DNA from: Alkaliphilus flagellatus
GTDB lineage: Bacteria; Bacillota; Clostridia; Peptostreptococcales; Natronincolaceae
Assembly: GCF_018919215.1 (NCBI RefSeq)
Contig: NZ_JAHLQK010000004.1
Coordinates: forward strand, 431,517-495,516
DNA: 64,000 nucleotides
Direction: 5' to 3'
The notes below the pieces were generated by a model. It was not told the origin of the DNA, searched no databases, and saw only the letters and a program-made list of their open reading frames with translations. Below, piece after piece: positions 1 to 9,318 of the stretch. A program made the translations under genes and the position numbers. Each line of letters starts with the position of its first letter. Within the stretch, counting starts at the first letter, position 1.

Positions 1-627
1 GAAAAACTCTCCTATTTGATAGAAAAGCATTACTGCTACCCCTTCTGGAAATTCTCCAATAGCAAAAGCACCTATTGTTGCTATACCCATTAGGAAGTTT
101 TCATCAAAGACTTGACCCCTTAATATATTTCTTCCTGCCCTTAGTAGGACTTCGCCACCTACAAGAAGATAGCTTATAAAGTAGAGTACAAATTCCACAG
201 TGTTTGGCATTTTAAAAACTATGGCTATGAAAAATAGCATAGCTCCTATTCCTAATCCTATAAGCTCCTTTTTATTACCTCCGCTTCCATGGCTATGAGC
301 ATGACTATTCCCATGATTATGTCCATCACAATGTCCATCACAGTGTCCATGGTCATGATTATTATGGTTATTATGTTTGATTTTATTTTTTATTTTTTCT
401 GTTACAACTACATGAGGCTCTAGTTTTTTCACTATACCCCTTGTATCATTAACAATAGATTCTAGCTTTGATATATCATCTACCTCAATACCTAAAGTTT
501 TAGTAACAAAATTTACAGTAGCTAATCGCACACCATCTAATTCATTAACTTTTACTTCTATCTTAGACGCACAGTTTGCACAGTCTAATCCCTCTAAAAT
601 AAATTCTTTACGAAGTCCTGCACTCAT
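1..627 (-). CDS. cadA: CadA-type heavy-metal P1B-ATPase, N-terminal part (runs off the window)
   Basis: Only the first 209 residues lie in the window; the 3' end is beyond position 1. An N-terminal HMA metal-binding domain carries a C-A-N-C motif near residues 16-19. A histidine-rich linker follows (repeated HGHCDGHCDGHNHG-type residues, about 90-115), then the first membrane segments (about 120-160 and 175-200). HMA plus a His-rich linker is usual in Zn/Cd/Pb-exporting P1B ATPases of the plasma membrane. The ATPase core (phosphorylation and CPC-type motifs) is not visible, so metal specificity is inferred. It starts 14 bases after the CadC-like regulator stops, so the two probably form a metal-inducible cadC-cadA operon. 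Confidence 0.88.
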   Translation of the reverse strand, partial: MSAGLRKEFILEGLDCANCASKIEVKVNELDGVRLATVNFVTKTLGIEVDDISKLESIVNDTRGIVKKLEPHVVVTEKIKNKIKHNNHNNHDHGHCDGHCDGHNHGNSHAHSHGSGGNKKELIGLGIGAMLFFIAIVFKMPNTVEFVLYFISYLLVGGEVLLRAGRNILRGQVFDENFLMGIATIGAFAIGEFPEGVAVMLFYQIGEFF

Positions 628-641
628 GTTTTTTCCCCCAT

Positions 642-1010
642 TTATTTATGATTTATATGAATAAAGCCTTGCTCAAAAATAGTTTTAACGTGTTCATCAT
701 CTAATGAATAATAAACTACCTTTCCATCTTTTCTAAATTTTACAAGTCCAGCTTGTTTAAGTACCCTTAACTGATGGGAAATTGCTGATTGATTCATTCC
801 CAGTAATACAGCTATATCACAAACACACATCTCTGCTTCAAATAATGCATGAAGAATTTTAATTCTTGTTGTATCTCCAAAAACCTTAAATAATTCAGCT
901 AAGTCATATAATTTTTCTTCTTGAGGCATTGATTGCTTAACTCTATTAACTACATCTTCGTGTATAACATTGCAGTTACACGACTCTGCATTAACTTGAT
1001 TTATAGACAT
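642..1010 (-). CDS. cadC: ArsR/SmtB-family metal-sensing repressor (CadC-like)
   Basis: A 122-residue winged-helix repressor. The recognition region around residues 62-85 holds the ArsR-family C-V-C-D motif (Cys62, Cys64) followed by the Q-S-A-I-S-H-Q-L helix. N-terminal Cys11 and Cys13 together with Cys62/Cys64 match the soft-metal (Cd/Pb/Zn) site of CadC. Asp105 and His107 with His118 and His121 match the spacing of the alpha-5 zinc site in this family. Metal binding is expected to release it from DNA. It is first in an operon with the downstream cadA and lies behind an inverted-repeat operator typical of the family, so autoregulation is likely. Family assignment is firm; the exact inducing metal is inference. 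Confidence 0.9.
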   Translation of the reverse strand: MSINQVNAESCNCNVIHEDVVNRVKQSMPQEEKLYDLAELFKVFGDTTRIKILHALFEAEMCVCDIAVLLGMNQSAISHQLRVLKQAGLVKFRKDGKVVYYSLDDEHVKTIFEQGFIHINHK

Positions 1011-1029
1011 AATATCATCCTTTCTTTAT

Positions 1030-1054
1030 ATATGAACATCTATTCATATGTTCA
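1030..1054. promoter_or_regulatory. ArsR/SmtB-type operator of the cadC-cadA operon
   Basis: ATATGAA (1030-1036), six bases, TTCATAT (1043-1049) form a perfect 7+7 inverted repeat. A second overlapping repeat TGAACAT/ATGTTCA spans 1033-1054. This matches the CzrA/CadC/SmtB operator pattern. It lies immediately downstream of the predicted -10 of the cadC promoter, where a bound repressor would block transcription. Confidence 0.8.
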
Positions 1055-1059
1055 CTTAT

Positions 1060-1088
1060 AGTATATTATATATACATATTTTTGGCAA
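1060..1088 (-). promoter_or_regulatory. cadC promoter
   Basis: On the minus strand TTGCCA (1088-1083) and TATACT (1065-1060) are separated by 17 bases. The operator follows directly. The promoter is a prediction from hexamers only. Confidence 0.55.
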
Positions 1089-1114
1089 CAATATTTTTTA
1101 AAAAAGTCTTTAAT

Positions 1115-1160
1115 TTTTATTTAAAATAAAAAACTAGAAAGGTATTAAGCCCTTCTAGTT
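1115..1160 (-). terminator. Intrinsic terminator after the P1B-ATPase gene
   Basis: Read on the minus strand, AACTAGAAGGG pairs imperfectly with CCTTTCTAGTT (stem within 1132-1160), followed by a T/A-rich run. It lies about 50 bases after the stop of the ATPase gene that ends at 1212. Confidence 0.6.
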
Positions 1161-1211
1161 AAGTTGGTGGCTAGATATTCCACCCCTATATACTTCATAT
1201 TTATAAATCAT

Positions 1212-3059
1212 CTACTTTTCTCCATACTTTAAAAGTCTAACTGCATTAACTATTACTAATAAAACACTCATTTCATGTATTAGCATTCCAGCTGAAAGAA
1301 AAACAGTTTTTCCTAATACTCCTATAATTAAACCTATTACTACAACTATTGCAAAATAAATATTTTGCTTCATATTTCTTACTGTAGCACGGCTAAGACC
1401 TACTGCATAAGATGCTTTCTTTAGCTCATTAGACATTAAGACTACATCAGCTGTTTCCATAGCTACATCACTTCCAGCACCACCTATAGCAATACCTAAG
1501 TCTGCTGAAGCTAGAGCTGGAGCATCGTTAACTCCATCACCAATCATTGCTGTCATACCATACTTTTCTTGTAGATCTTTTAATTTTGTTACTTTTTGTT
1601 CTGGTAATAATTCTGCATAGTAATCATCTAAACCTAGTTTGTTTGCAATAGATTTTGCCGCAAGTCTATTGTCTCCGGTTAGCATTACTATCTTTTTAAT
1701 ACCTTGGGACTTTAGTTTCTTTATTAATTCTGCACCATCTGGTCTAAGCTTATCCGCAATAGATATTACACCTAGTAGTTTTTCAGAATCTGCTACCAAT
1801 ACCGCCGTTTGTGCTTCTGACTCTTCATTCTGTATATATTTTTCTACTTCTTCATCTATTACTATTCCATTAAATTGAAGTAATTTTCTATTTCCTATTA
1901 AAATATTTTTACCTTCTATTTTAGCTATTAATCCTTGACCAGTTATAATTTCCGTATGTTCTGGTTTTATTAAGTCTACTATATTTCTCTCCTTTGCTCC
2001 TTCTAATATGGCCTTGGCTAGGGGATGTTCCGAATACAGTTCTCCACTTGCAGTTAATCTTAAAATTTCCTTTTCATCTAATCCGTATGATTTTACATTG
2101 GTTACTTGAGGTCTTCCTATTGTAAGGGTTCCGGTTTTGTCAAAAGCAATTACTCTAACTTTTCCCATCTTTTCTATTATTTCTCCACCTTTAATTAAAA
2201 CTCCATGCTTTGCTCCATTTCCAATGCCAGCTACTACAGAAACCGGAGCTGATATTACAAGAGCACCTGGACAAGCAATAACTAGAAGTGTAAGGGCAAG
2301 TTCAATATCTCTAGTTAATAAATATACTATAACTGTTAATACCATAATTCCTGGTGTATAATATTTTGAAAATACCTCTAAAAATTTTTGTGTTTTAGCT
2401 TTTTTGTCTTGAGCCTCTTCTACCATTTCTAATATACGAGCAAATGTTGTATCTTCACCTACTCTATCTGCTGTTATTTTAAGATATCCAGACTCTATAA
2501 TTGTACCCGAGAATATACCTTCGCCATTTTCACGACTTACAGGAACAGATTCGCCTGTAATTGCAGCCTGGTTTACATATGCTTTTCCCTCTATAACAGT
2601 ACCGTCGACGGGTATTTTTTCTCCTGGTTTTACTATTACTATATCTCCCTTTACTACTTCTTCGGGTAAAACTTCAACTTCCATATCATCCCGAATTACT
2701 CTAGCTCTATCTGGTGCCAAATCTAAAAGGGCTTTTATTGAAGATCGTGTCTTTTCTAATGTTCTGGACTCTAAATAGCTTCCAAACATAAATAAGAAAG
2801 TCACGGCTGCCATCTCAAAGTATTCTTGTATAAAAAAGGCACCGATAACAGCTGTAGTAACAAGAGCATCGATACCTAAAATTTTATATCTTAATGCTCT
2901 AATAGCATTAAGCGCAATTGGATAACCCGAAATAATAGCAGCTACAACTAAAAGTATATTAGATAATGTCTTATATAAAGCTAAATAATTGAGTAATAAG
3001 GAGATGACTATCATAACTCCAGATACAACTATTCTTTGAAATTTACTTATTTTAAACAT
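1212..3059 (-). CDS. P1B-type heavy-metal-translocating ATPase lacking its own HMA domain
   Basis: About 615 residues with the complete ATPase core: actuator TGES, phosphorylation motif DKTGTLT, the SEHPLA histidine-proline motif, the GDGVNDAPAL hinge, and about eight membrane helices. The membrane metal motif in the sixth helix reads C-P-G instead of the common C-P-C. No N-terminal metal-binding domain is present, but a free-standing HMA protein is encoded just upstream, 84 bases away, suggesting a split pump and chaperone. The second ATG (3059) is preferred because the AGGGAG sequence is only two bases from the first ATG and eight from this one. Substrate is unknown; Zn/Cd/Fe/Cu are all possible. 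It is distinct from the partial cadA at the window start. Confidence 0.88.
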   Translation of the reverse strand: MFKISKFQRIVVSGVMIVISLLLNYLALYKTLSNILLVVAAIISGYPIALNAIRALRYKILGIDALVTTAVIGAFFIQEYFEMAAVTFLFMFGSYLESRTLEKTRSSIKALLDLAPDRARVIRDDMEVEVLPEEVVKGDIVIVKPGEKIPVDGTVIEGKAYVNQAAITGESVPVSRENGEGIFSGTIIESGYLKITADRVGEDTTFARILEMVEEAQDKKAKTQKFLEVFSKYYTPGIMVLTVIVYLLTRDIELALTLLVIACPGALVISAPVSVVAGIGNGAKHGVLIKGGEIIEKMGKVRVIAFDKTGTLTIGRPQVTNVKSYGLDEKEILRLTASGELYSEHPLAKAILEGAKERNIVDLIKPEHTEIITGQGLIAKIEGKNILIGNRKLLQFNGIVIDEEVEKYIQNEESEAQTAVLVADSEKLLGVISIADKLRPDGAELIKKLKSQGIKKIVMLTGDNRLAAKSIANKLGLDDYYAELLPEQKVTKLKDLQEKYGMTAMIGDGVNDAPALASADLGIAIGGAGSDVAMETADVVLMSNELKKASYAVGLSRATVRNMKQNIYFAIVVVIGLIIGVLGKTVFLSAGMLIHEMSVLLVIVNAVRLLKYGEK

Positions 3060-3145
3060 AGTCATCTCTCCCTTACGGTTTAATAATATTAGGTTAACTC
3101 TAATTCAGTTGGAGCTAATAGTTCTTATGAATCAAATCTTCTTTG

Positions 3146-3361
3146 CTATTTTATACCTAAAACATCAAAACCTACTTTTTCAATAGTATTTTTGATTTCA
3201 TCACTATTTTGAACTGCTTCATCAAAAGATACTTTTACTCTACTCGAATTAAAAAGCACCTCTACCTTTTCTACCCCAATCATTTTTTTTACGGAAGCTT
3301 CAATTTTCATTGTACAACTAGGGCATGTTAATGTCTCCAATTGATATGTTTTTGTTATCAT
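3146..3361 (-). CDS. Small HMA-domain metal-binding protein (CopZ-like)
   Basis: A 71-residue single HMA domain with the metal motif T-C-P-S-C near residues 13-17 and the expected beta-alpha-beta length. ATG at 3361 is chosen because AAGGAGG lies nine bases upstream; the longer TTG start at 3370 would abut that sequence. Such proteins deliver a soft metal, often Cu(I) but also Zn or Cd, to a P1B ATPase. The next gene encodes an ATPase without its own HMA domain, so the two probably work as a pair. Metal identity is not readable from sequence. Confidence 0.85.
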   Translation of the reverse strand: MITKTYQLETLTCPSCTMKIEASVKKMIGVEKVEVLFNSSRVKVSFDEAVQNSDEIKNTIEKVGFDVLGIK

Positions 3362-3400
3362 AATAGACAACCTCCTTAATATTTTTTATTTTATATCTTT

Positions 3401-3442
3401 ATTATAACTATAAGTTTGTTATTAAACCTTGACCTAGGTCAA
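3401..3442 (-). promoter_or_regulatory. Promoter region with 14-bp palindrome upstream of the HMA gene
   Basis: A perfect palindrome TTGACCTAGGTCAA occupies 3429-3442. On the minus strand a TATAAT hexamer lies at 3406-3401, so the palindrome is just upstream of the expected -35 position. This is a plausible regulator site; the regulator is unknown. Confidence 0.45.
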
Positions 3443-3474
3443 AATTAAAAAATTTATACTTTCCTAAGCAATAA

Positions 3475-3503
3475 AAATAAAAAGATGCCTATTAGCATCT
3501 TTT
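3475..3503 (-). terminator. Terminator after the DUF4163/DUF3298 gene
   Basis: AAAGATGC (3481-3488), six-base loop, GCATCTTT (3495-3502). In the minus direction it is followed by a T-rich run. Confidence 0.75.
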
Positions 3504-3530
3504 AGTTTATACATTTTCTTTTAATATATG

Positions 3531-4136
3531 CTAGTATAGCATTTCTCCTAAAGGCCCATCTTCCTTTATTATATCTTGAATTTCATAAACCGATATAGGA
3601 AATTGCGGAAAACCATATGCATATGGTGCTAACTCATAAAGTTGAAAATATATAACTAAGGCTTTATCCGCTATATAAAAATCTTGATCTGGTCTAATTT
3701 TATCGAATTCTGTTATTAGTGGAATATCTCTTTCTTCTATTTGCTCTTCAATAATTTCTGACAGTACATCTACATAATTACTGCCATCTTTAAATAAATC
3801 CTTTAAGGAATATAGTTTTCCCGTTTCTACATCAAAAGTAAGTGATTTCATAATTGTTAATCCATGGGCTCCTCCAGAGAAGGCATAATTAGTTAATACA
3901 ATACTTAGTATACCTCTCTCATTTGTCTTAATTTCATAATAACCTGTAATTGTAGTCTGTGGATTTTCATAATATCCTTGATCCTTTATCATTTGATAGA
4001 CTAAGTTTAATATGTTACTATTTATGTTTTTCTGTACATTTATATTATTTAATCCACTTACTACTGGATAATATATTTCTAATCTTGGCATTGTTAATTT
4101 CATCGTACTAATATAAACTGGAAATCTTTTATCCAT
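3531..4136 (-). CDS. DUF4163/DUF3298 (RsiV-like) domain protein
   Basis: A protein of 201 residues. It matches the two-part DUF4163-DUF3298 fold found in the extracellular part of RsiV: an N-terminal half with Y-Y-P-V-V-S-G-L, a central G-G-A-H-G motif near residue 100, and a C-terminal half ending F-P-I-S-V-Y-E. No signal peptide or membrane anchor is visible, so it is probably cytosolic or released. ATG at 4136 is chosen over an upstream TTG because GAGGTG is eight bases upstream. A terminator follows and the gene stands alone. Function in this family is not established beyond lysozyme sensing by RsiV; I do not claim that role here. Confidence 0.72.
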   Translation of the reverse strand: MDKRFPVYISTMKLTMPRLEIYYPVVSGLNNINVQKNINSNILNLVYQMIKDQGYYENPQTTITGYYEIKTNERGILSIVLTNYAFSGGAHGLTIMKSLTFDVETGKLYSLKDLFKDGSNYVDVLSEIIEEQIEERDIPLITEFDKIRPDQDFYIADKALVIYFQLYELAPYAYGFPQFPISVYEIQDIIKEDGPLGEMLY

Positions 4137-4252
4137 AACTTTTTCACCTCTCAAATTAAATGGTTGAGTTAATTACATCTTATGAATAATATTGAAAGTA
4201 GTTACATCTTTGAAATAGCTATAATAAATAGTTAATTTATATTCTTTTTTTG

Positions 4253-4280
4253 TTTACTGTTGCATATTATTGGGTATAAT
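4253..4280 (+). promoter_or_regulatory. Rubredoxin promoter
   Basis: TTTACT (4253-4258), 16 bases, TATAAT (4275-4280), about 60 bases before the start codon. Confidence 0.5.
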
Positions 4281-4341
4281 GGTAATGTTGAAATACATAA
4301 TTAAATTAAATATCATTTTAAGAGAGAGGAGACATGTAATT

Positions 4342-4500
4342 ATGAAATATGTATGTATACCGTGTGGCTATGTTTATGATCCAGAGTTAGGAGATCCTGA
4401 TGGAGGAGTAGCTCCAGGAACAGCTTTTGAAGATATCCCAGAGGATTGGGTATGTCCAGTTTGTGGCGTTAGCAAAGATATGTTCGAGCCAGAAGAATAA
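4342..4500 (+). CDS. rd: Rubredoxin
   Basis: A 52-residue rubredoxin: Cys5, Cys8, Cys38 and Cys41 in two C-P-x-C-G-type knuckles bind one iron. The aromatic core (Tyr3, Tyr10, Tyr12, Trp36) is present. It is a cytoplasmic one-electron carrier in anaerobes, used by rubredoxin-dependent oxygen or superoxide reductases among others. The ATG at 4342 gives the standard length; an in-frame start farther upstream would add an unrelated tail, and the purine-rich GAGAGAGGAG sequence lies just upstream of 4342. Single-gene unit closed by a strong palindromic terminator. Confidence 0.96.
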   Translation: MKYVCIPCGYVYDPELGDPDGGVAPGTAFEDIPEDWVCPVCGVSKDMFEPEE

Positions 4501-4517
4501 TTAAAAATACATAAAAT

Positions 4518-4561
4518 ATAAATAATAAAGGAAGGACAATTGTCCTTCCTTTATTATTTAT
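4518..4561 (+). terminator. Long perfect palindromic terminator after rubredoxin
   Basis: A 44-base perfect palindrome centred at 4539/4540 with the core GAAGGACAATTGTCCTTC and AT-rich flanks giving a T-rich tail. The remaining bases to 4854 contain no gene that I can see, only two copies of the word TAGTCGCTA about 65 bases apart. Confidence 0.85.
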
Positions 4562-4854
4562 AGGTAGTAGGTTATGTAAAACAATTGAATAGTTATTTTT
4601 ACAATAATCCTGCATAATATGCCATTTTAATATATAAAATTTTAGGAGAAAGCTATATGATAATAGATGGATTTTCTTAGCATAGTCGCTATTTAAAAAC
4701 AGAATCTATGAAAATAATATAATTAATATTAGGTTTGTCTACTTAAATCTTAGTCGCTAAGTAAAAAGAAAGATTTCTATTATTCAAAAAATATTGTACA
4801 ATTATAAGAGGGATCTTTTACTAATCTATTTGCTTAAGAGAGGGGTATGTATAT

Positions 4855-5751
4855 ATGTCAAAGCAACTAAAGGCAGACCTATCATTACTGGCCGTTACAG
4901 TAATTTGGGGATCTTCTTTTGTTCTATCTAAAAATTCTTTAGATCATTTATCGACTTATAATTTTTTAGCTATACGTTTTTTATTAGCAGCACTTATATC
5001 TGCAATTATATTTTATAAAAATCTAATTAATTTAGATAAAGATACTATAAAATATGGTATATTAATAGGTGCTATTTTATTTACAAGCTATGCTTTTCAA
5101 ACAGTAGGTCTTAATTACACTAGTGCATCTAAATCCGGATTTATCACTGGATTTTCTGTAGTTATAGTGCCTATTTTGTCAGCATTTTTGTTAAAGGTCA
5201 AACCTCATAAATCTGCAGTTATAGGTGTTGTATTTGCCATAATCGGACTAGGCTTTTTAACACTAGATTCATCTCTAGCACTAAATATTGGAGATTTATA
5301 TACTTTGATTTCAGCTCTTATGTTTGCATTACACATTATTACAGTAGGTAAATATACCGTTAAGGTCGACTCTATTGCAATGGCTATAATCCAGATTGGA
5401 GTAGTAGGTATATTAAGCTTGTTTTTCAGCTTTGCTACAGAAAAACCTATATTACCTAAGGGATTAGAAATATGGGCAACTATTTTTGTTCTTTCTGTAC
5501 TTTGTACTTCAGGAGCTTTTATTATTCAAAATGTTATGCAAAAGTTTACATCTCCTACACATACTGCCCTTATTTATTCAGGAGAACCTGTTTTCTCAGC
5601 AATTTTTGCATATTTTGTAGCTGGTGAACTATTAACAAGACGTGCTATTTTAGGTAGTATTTTAATATTAATTGGTATGATTGTTTCTGAGTTAGATTGG
5701 AAAACAGTACTGTCATCAAAGGATAATAAAAAGAAGCTTCAGAGTAGCTAA
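4855..5751 (+). CDS. EamA/DMT-family membrane transporter
   Basis: 298 residues, ten predicted membrane helices arranged as two EamA repeats. The first repeat begins with the family-typical V-I-W-G-S-S-F-V, and the second carries the C-terminal S-G-E-P-V-F-S-A segment. Drug/metabolite transporters of this family export amino acids or other small metabolites; the substrate cannot be predicted. AGAGAGGGG precedes ATG 4855. It is monocistronic and converges on engB; the two genes share a terminator hairpin that includes both stop codons. Confidence 0.9.
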   Translation: MSKQLKADLSLLAVTVIWGSSFVLSKNSLDHLSTYNFLAIRFLLAALISAIIFYKNLINLDKDTIKYGILIGAILFTSYAFQTVGLNYTSASKSGFITGFSVVIVPILSAFLLKVKPHKSAVIGVVFAIIGLGFLTLDSSLALNIGDLYTLISALMFALHIITVGKYTVKVDSIAMAIIQIGVVGILSLFFSFATEKPILPKGLEIWATIFVLSVLCTSGAFIIQNVMQKFTSPTHTALIYSGEPVFSAIFAYFVAGELLTRRAILGSILILIGMIVSELDWKTVLSSKDNKKKLQSS

Positions 5752-5768
5752 CTACTCTGGAGCTTCTT
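5731..5768. terminator. Bidirectional terminator containing both stop codons
   Basis: AAGAAGCTTCAGAGTAG (5731-5747) pairs with CTACTCTGGAGCTTCTT (5752-5768) with a single G-T-type mismatch. The TAA of the EamA gene lies in the loop and the TAG of engB begins the opposite arm, so the hairpin codes for the last residues of both proteins. Confidence 0.75.
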
Positions 5769-6375
5769 CCATTGTTATAGGTAAATCATTAGCCATAAAT
5801 AGATCCTCTAGATTACCCCATAACTTATCTATCCCTTCTCTTTTGAGAGAAGATATTGGTATTATTTTATCTTCCGGAGACATTCCAAGTTTTTCTCGAA
5901 TAACCTTAAAATGCTTTTGGTAAGCACCTTTAGATATTTTGTCGGATTTTGTAGCAACAACTATTGACCCATATCCGTAGTGCTTTATCCAGTCATACAT
6001 CATCTTATCATCATTTGTTGGCTCATGACGAATATCTACTAGAAGCACCACCTCATATAGATTTTTTCTGCTGCTTAAATATGTTTCCATCATCTTACCC
6101 CAAGTTGCCTTTTCATTTTTAGATACTTTAGCATATCCGTAACCAGGCAGGTCTACTAAATAAAACTCTTCATTAATTAAATAAAAATTAATAGTACGTG
6201 TCTTTCCAGGCGAAGAACTTACCCTAGCAAGCTTTCTTCTATTAAGAATAGTATTTATTGTAGATGATTTACCTACATTTGATCTACCAGCTAAAGCAAT
6301 TTCTGGTCTTCCGTCTTCTGGATATTGTTTCGGAGACACTGCACTCATAACTATTTCCGAACTAATTACTTTCAT
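5752..6375 (-). CDS. engB: Ribosome biogenesis GTPase EngB (YsxC)
   Basis: 207 residues with the TrmE-Era-EngA-EngB GTPase motifs: G1 [10 protein letters not shown]3 D-L-P-G-Y-G-Y, G4 T-K-S-D and G5 S-S-L-K. EngB assists late assembly of the 50S ribosomal subunit. Its start overlaps the end of lon by 14 bases, so the two are translationally coupled. A lon-engB (ysxC) order is known from Bacillus and many Firmicutes. It is the last gene of the protease cluster and ends in the shared hairpin. Confidence 0.96.
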   Translation of the reverse strand: MKVISSEIVMSAVSPKQYPEDGRPEIALAGRSNVGKSSTINTILNRRKLARVSSSPGKTRTINFYLINEEFYLVDLPGYGYAKVSKNEKATWGKMMETYLSSRKNLYEVVLLVDIRHEPTNDDKMMYDWIKHYGYGSIVVATKSDKISKGAYQKHFKVIREKLGMSPEDKIIPISSLKREGIDKLWGNLEDLFMANDLPITMEEAPE

Positions 6376-8716
6376 CTGTTTCGCCCCTTTTTAATGCATG
6401 CTCTAGCACCTCATCCATATATTCTGCAAAGACGAAATCGAGCTTACGTTTTACGTTATCTGGTATATCTTCTAAATCTCTTTTATTATCTAATGGTAAA
6501 ATAATTTTCTTTATACCTGCTCTATTAGCTGCAAGCACCTTTTCTTTAACTCCACCTATAGCTAAAACCCTACCTCTTAGTGTAATTTCCCCAGTCATTG
6601 CAATATCTTTATATATAGGAGTATTAGTTAATGCAGATATTACAGCAGTAGCCATAGTTATACCAGCTGAAGGCCCATCCTTTGGAATAGCTCCCTCTGG
6701 TATATGAATATGTATGTCTAAATTTTTATGAAAATCTGGATTTATTTTATAATCCTCTACTTTTGAGCGTATATAACTTATACCCGCCCTTGCAGATTCC
6801 TTCATAACGTCACCAAGCTGTCCAGTAAGTACAAGCTTGCCATCACCTTTCATAGGAGTAACTTCAATGGATAGAGTATCCCCACCGACTTGAGTCCAAG
6901 CAAGACCTCTTACAATACCTACTTCATCTTTTAAGTTTGCCATTTCATATCTATAAATAGGGTTGCCTAAATATTTTTTTAGGTTATTTGGCGCAATACG
7001 AATAGCTGTAATTTTTTCTTCAACAATACGTTTTACAGATTTACGGCATAAATTAGCCAGTTGTCTTTCAAGGTTTCTAACACCTGATTCTCTAGTATAA
7101 TAATTAATAACATCTCTTATAGCTTTTTCAGAAACCTGTAGATTTTCTGGCTTTAATCCATGATCTTTAATTTGTTTTGGAAGCAAATATTTTTGCGCAA
7201 TCTTAAGCTTTTCTTCCTCTGTATATCCAGCAATTCTAATTACCTCCATACGATCTAATAAAGGTCTTGGTATAGTATCTAAGCTGTTAGCAGTAGTAAT
7301 AAACATTACCTTAGAAAGATTAAAAGGAAGCTCTAAGTAATGATCTGTAAAATCGTGGTTTTGTTCTGGATCTAAAACTTCTAGTAGCGCAGAGGCAGGA
7401 TCTCCTCTAAAATCACTGGCTAATTTATCAATCTCATCAAATAGAAATACTGGATTTTTACTTCCTGATTGTCTAATAGATGAAATGATTCTACCAGGTA
7501 TAGCACCTATGTAAGTTCTTCTATGACCTCTAATTTCAGCCTCATCTCTTACCCCACCTAGAGACATTCTTACAAACTTTCTGTTTAAAGATTTTGCTAT
7601 TGACTTTGCAATAGATGTTTTACCAACCCCTGGAGGCCCAACAAGACATAAGATTGGACCTTTCATAGTTTTAGAAAGCTGACGAATAGCTAAGTATTCT
7701 AATATCCTTTCTTTTACTTTTTCCAATCCATAATGATCCTCATCTAAAATTTCAGCAGATTTTTTCAAATCAAGCCTATCCTTTGTTTCTTTATGCCAAG
7801 GTAAATTTAAAGTCCAATCTATGTAATTTCTTATAACTCCAGTTTCAGCAGAAGATGGGGAAAGCCTAGTTAATCTATCTATTTCCCTTTCAACCTTTTC
7901 GTTTATTTCTTTAGGTAGTTTTAGTTTTTCAAGTTGTTGTTTATATTCATCTACCTCTTCTACTAAGTCTTCATCTTCTCCTAATTCTTTTTGTATTGCC
8001 TTTAACTGTTCCCTTAAATAATATTCTTTTTGCACTTTATTAATTTGCTTTTTAACTCTATTGCTTATATTTTGCTCGATCTCCAAAATTTCTATTTCTT
8101 CTAATAAAATACGATATAAAGTTTCTAATCTAATTTTTGGATCAAAGGCTTCTAATACCTCTTGTCTATCAACAGGCTTTAATATAACATTTGAGGCTAT
8201 AGTATCCGCAAGCCTACCAGGCATATCTATTTCAGATATATTTATTAAAATTTCTGGAGAAACTTTGTTACTAACCTCTATGTAATTCTCAAAGGAATCC
8301 ATAACCCCACGCATTAAGGCATCAATCTCTTTATCCTTAATTATTTCTCGCTGATGATTTTGTTCTTCTACTTCAACAACGAAATAAGGATCTTCTTGCA
8401 TCATATTAACTATTTTTGCCCTTGAAATTCCTTCAACTAACACTCTAATAGTATCTCCAGGAAGCTTAAGCATCTGCTTTATTTTTGAAATTGTACCTAC
8501 ATTATAAAAATCATCTGGTGTAGGCTCTTCTATCTCTGCATCCTTTTGAGAAGCCAAAAAGATCAATTGATCATTAACCATTGCCTCCTCTAAAGCATTA
8601 ATAGAAGCCTCCCTACCTACATCAAAATGCAGTACCATATATGGAAAAACAGTTATACCACGCAAAGGGATTAAAGGCAATTTACGTATTGTCGTACTAT
8701 TTTCGTTTAGTTCCAT
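6362..8716 (-). CDS. lon: ATP-dependent protease Lon (LonA)
   Basis: 784 residues: N-terminal substrate domain (1-200), coiled coil (about 210-260), AAA+ domain with Walker A G-P-P-G-V-G-K-T and Walker B F-L-F-D-E-I-D-K, and C-terminal peptidase domain. The Ser-Lys dyad is Ser683 in D-G-P-S-A-G and Lys726. It degrades misfolded and regulatory proteins in the cytosol. AGGAG precedes ATG 8716. The 296-base region upstream (8717-9012) is AT-rich and contains a TATAAT near the start of lon but no HrcA or CtsR box that I can recognise. Confidence 0.97.
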   Translation of the reverse strand: MELNENSTTIRKLPLIPLRGITVFPYMVLHFDVGREASINALEEAMVNDQLIFLASQKDAEIEEPTPDDFYNVGTISKIKQMLKLPGDTIRVLVEGISRAKIVNMMQEDPYFVVEVEEQNHQREIIKDKEIDALMRGVMDSFENYIEVSNKVSPEILINISEIDMPGRLADTIASNVILKPVDRQEVLEAFDPKIRLETLYRILLEEIEILEIEQNISNRVKKQINKVQKEYYLREQLKAIQKELGEDEDLVEEVDEYKQQLEKLKLPKEINEKVEREIDRLTRLSPSSAETGVIRNYIDWTLNLPWHKETKDRLDLKKSAEILDEDHYGLEKVKERILEYLAIRQLSKTMKGPILCLVGPPGVGKTSIAKSIAKSLNRKFVRMSLGGVRDEAEIRGHRRTYIGAIPGRIISSIRQSGSKNPVFLFDEIDKLASDFRGDPASALLEVLDPEQNHDFTDHYLELPFNLSKVMFITTANSLDTIPRPLLDRMEVIRIAGYTEEEKLKIAQKYLLPKQIKDHGLKPENLQVSEKAIRDVINYYTRESGVRNLERQLANLCRKSVKRIVEEKITAIRIAPNNLKKYLGNPIYRYEMANLKDEVGIVRGLAWTQVGGDTLSIEVTPMKGDGKLVLTGQLGDVMKESARAGISYIRSKVEDYKINPDFHKNLDIHIHIPEGAIPKDGPSAGITMATAVISALTNTPIYKDIAMTGEITLRGRVLAIGGVKEKVLAANRAGIKKIILPLDNKRDLEDIPDNVKRKLDFVFAEYMDEVLEHALKRGETDESN

Positions 8717-9012
8717 ATTACCATCTCCTCACTATGTCCTATATTATAATTGTGCAGTGTAGTATATTAATTTAATATATAACTTACATTTTTATTTTAT
8801 CGCAGTTGATTAATATTATATCCTTTCACTTATCTTTTTTCAATATTTTACCCCAATTCAAGTGAATATATCAAAATAATACAATACAAATAGAATAAAC
8901 CTTCTATCTAATCTACTATTCTCTTTAATATTTATTGTTTATTATTCCATTAGTGCGGTATATAATAAATGTGAACATTTATTTATAACATAGCCGAGGA
9001 GGAATATCATAA

Positions 9013-9240
9013 ATGGATAAAAAAGTTGTTGTTTATACAAGTAATACTTGCCCACATTGCTTTACCACAAAGGACTATTTAACTTCTAAAGGTATTGAGT
9101 ATACCGAAAAAAACGTATCTAAAAGTCCAGAATACAGAAAAGAACTTATGTCTAAAGGTTTTATGGGAGTACCAGTAGTAATGGTAGATGACGAAGCAAT
9201 TGTTGGTTTTGATAAACAAAGATTAGATGAATTGCTATAA
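9013..9240 (+). CDS. Glutaredoxin-like/NrdH-like thiol oxidoreductase
   Basis: 75 residues forming a complete small thioredoxin fold. The active site is C-P-H-C near residues 14-17, the cis-proline loop reads G-V-P-V-V, and the C-terminal G-F-D segment is typical of NrdH/YruB-type glutaredoxins. It likely reduces protein disulfides using thioredoxin reductase or low-molecular-weight thiols. AGGAGG lies ten bases before ATG 9013. TATAAT at 8961-8966 is the probable -10. It is a single gene with its own terminator. Confidence 0.9.
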   Translation: MDKKVVVYTSNTCPHCFTTKDYLTSKGIEYTEKNVSKSPEYRKELMSKGFMGVPVVMVDDEAIVGFDKQRLDELL

Positions 9241-9277
9241 AAGTCGTCTAATGCTATATCATAGACTAAAATAGAGC

Positions 9278-9310
9278 ATAGCACGTTGCATTTGCATCGT
9301 GCTATTTTTC
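9278..9310. terminator. Bidirectional terminator between the glutaredoxin gene and lonB
   Basis: ATAGCACG (9278-9285) and CGTGCTAT (9298-9305) enclose a 12-base loop. A T-rich tail follows on the plus strand; A-rich flanking sequence serves the minus strand. Confidence 0.75.
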
Positions 9311-9318
9311 TATTTATA

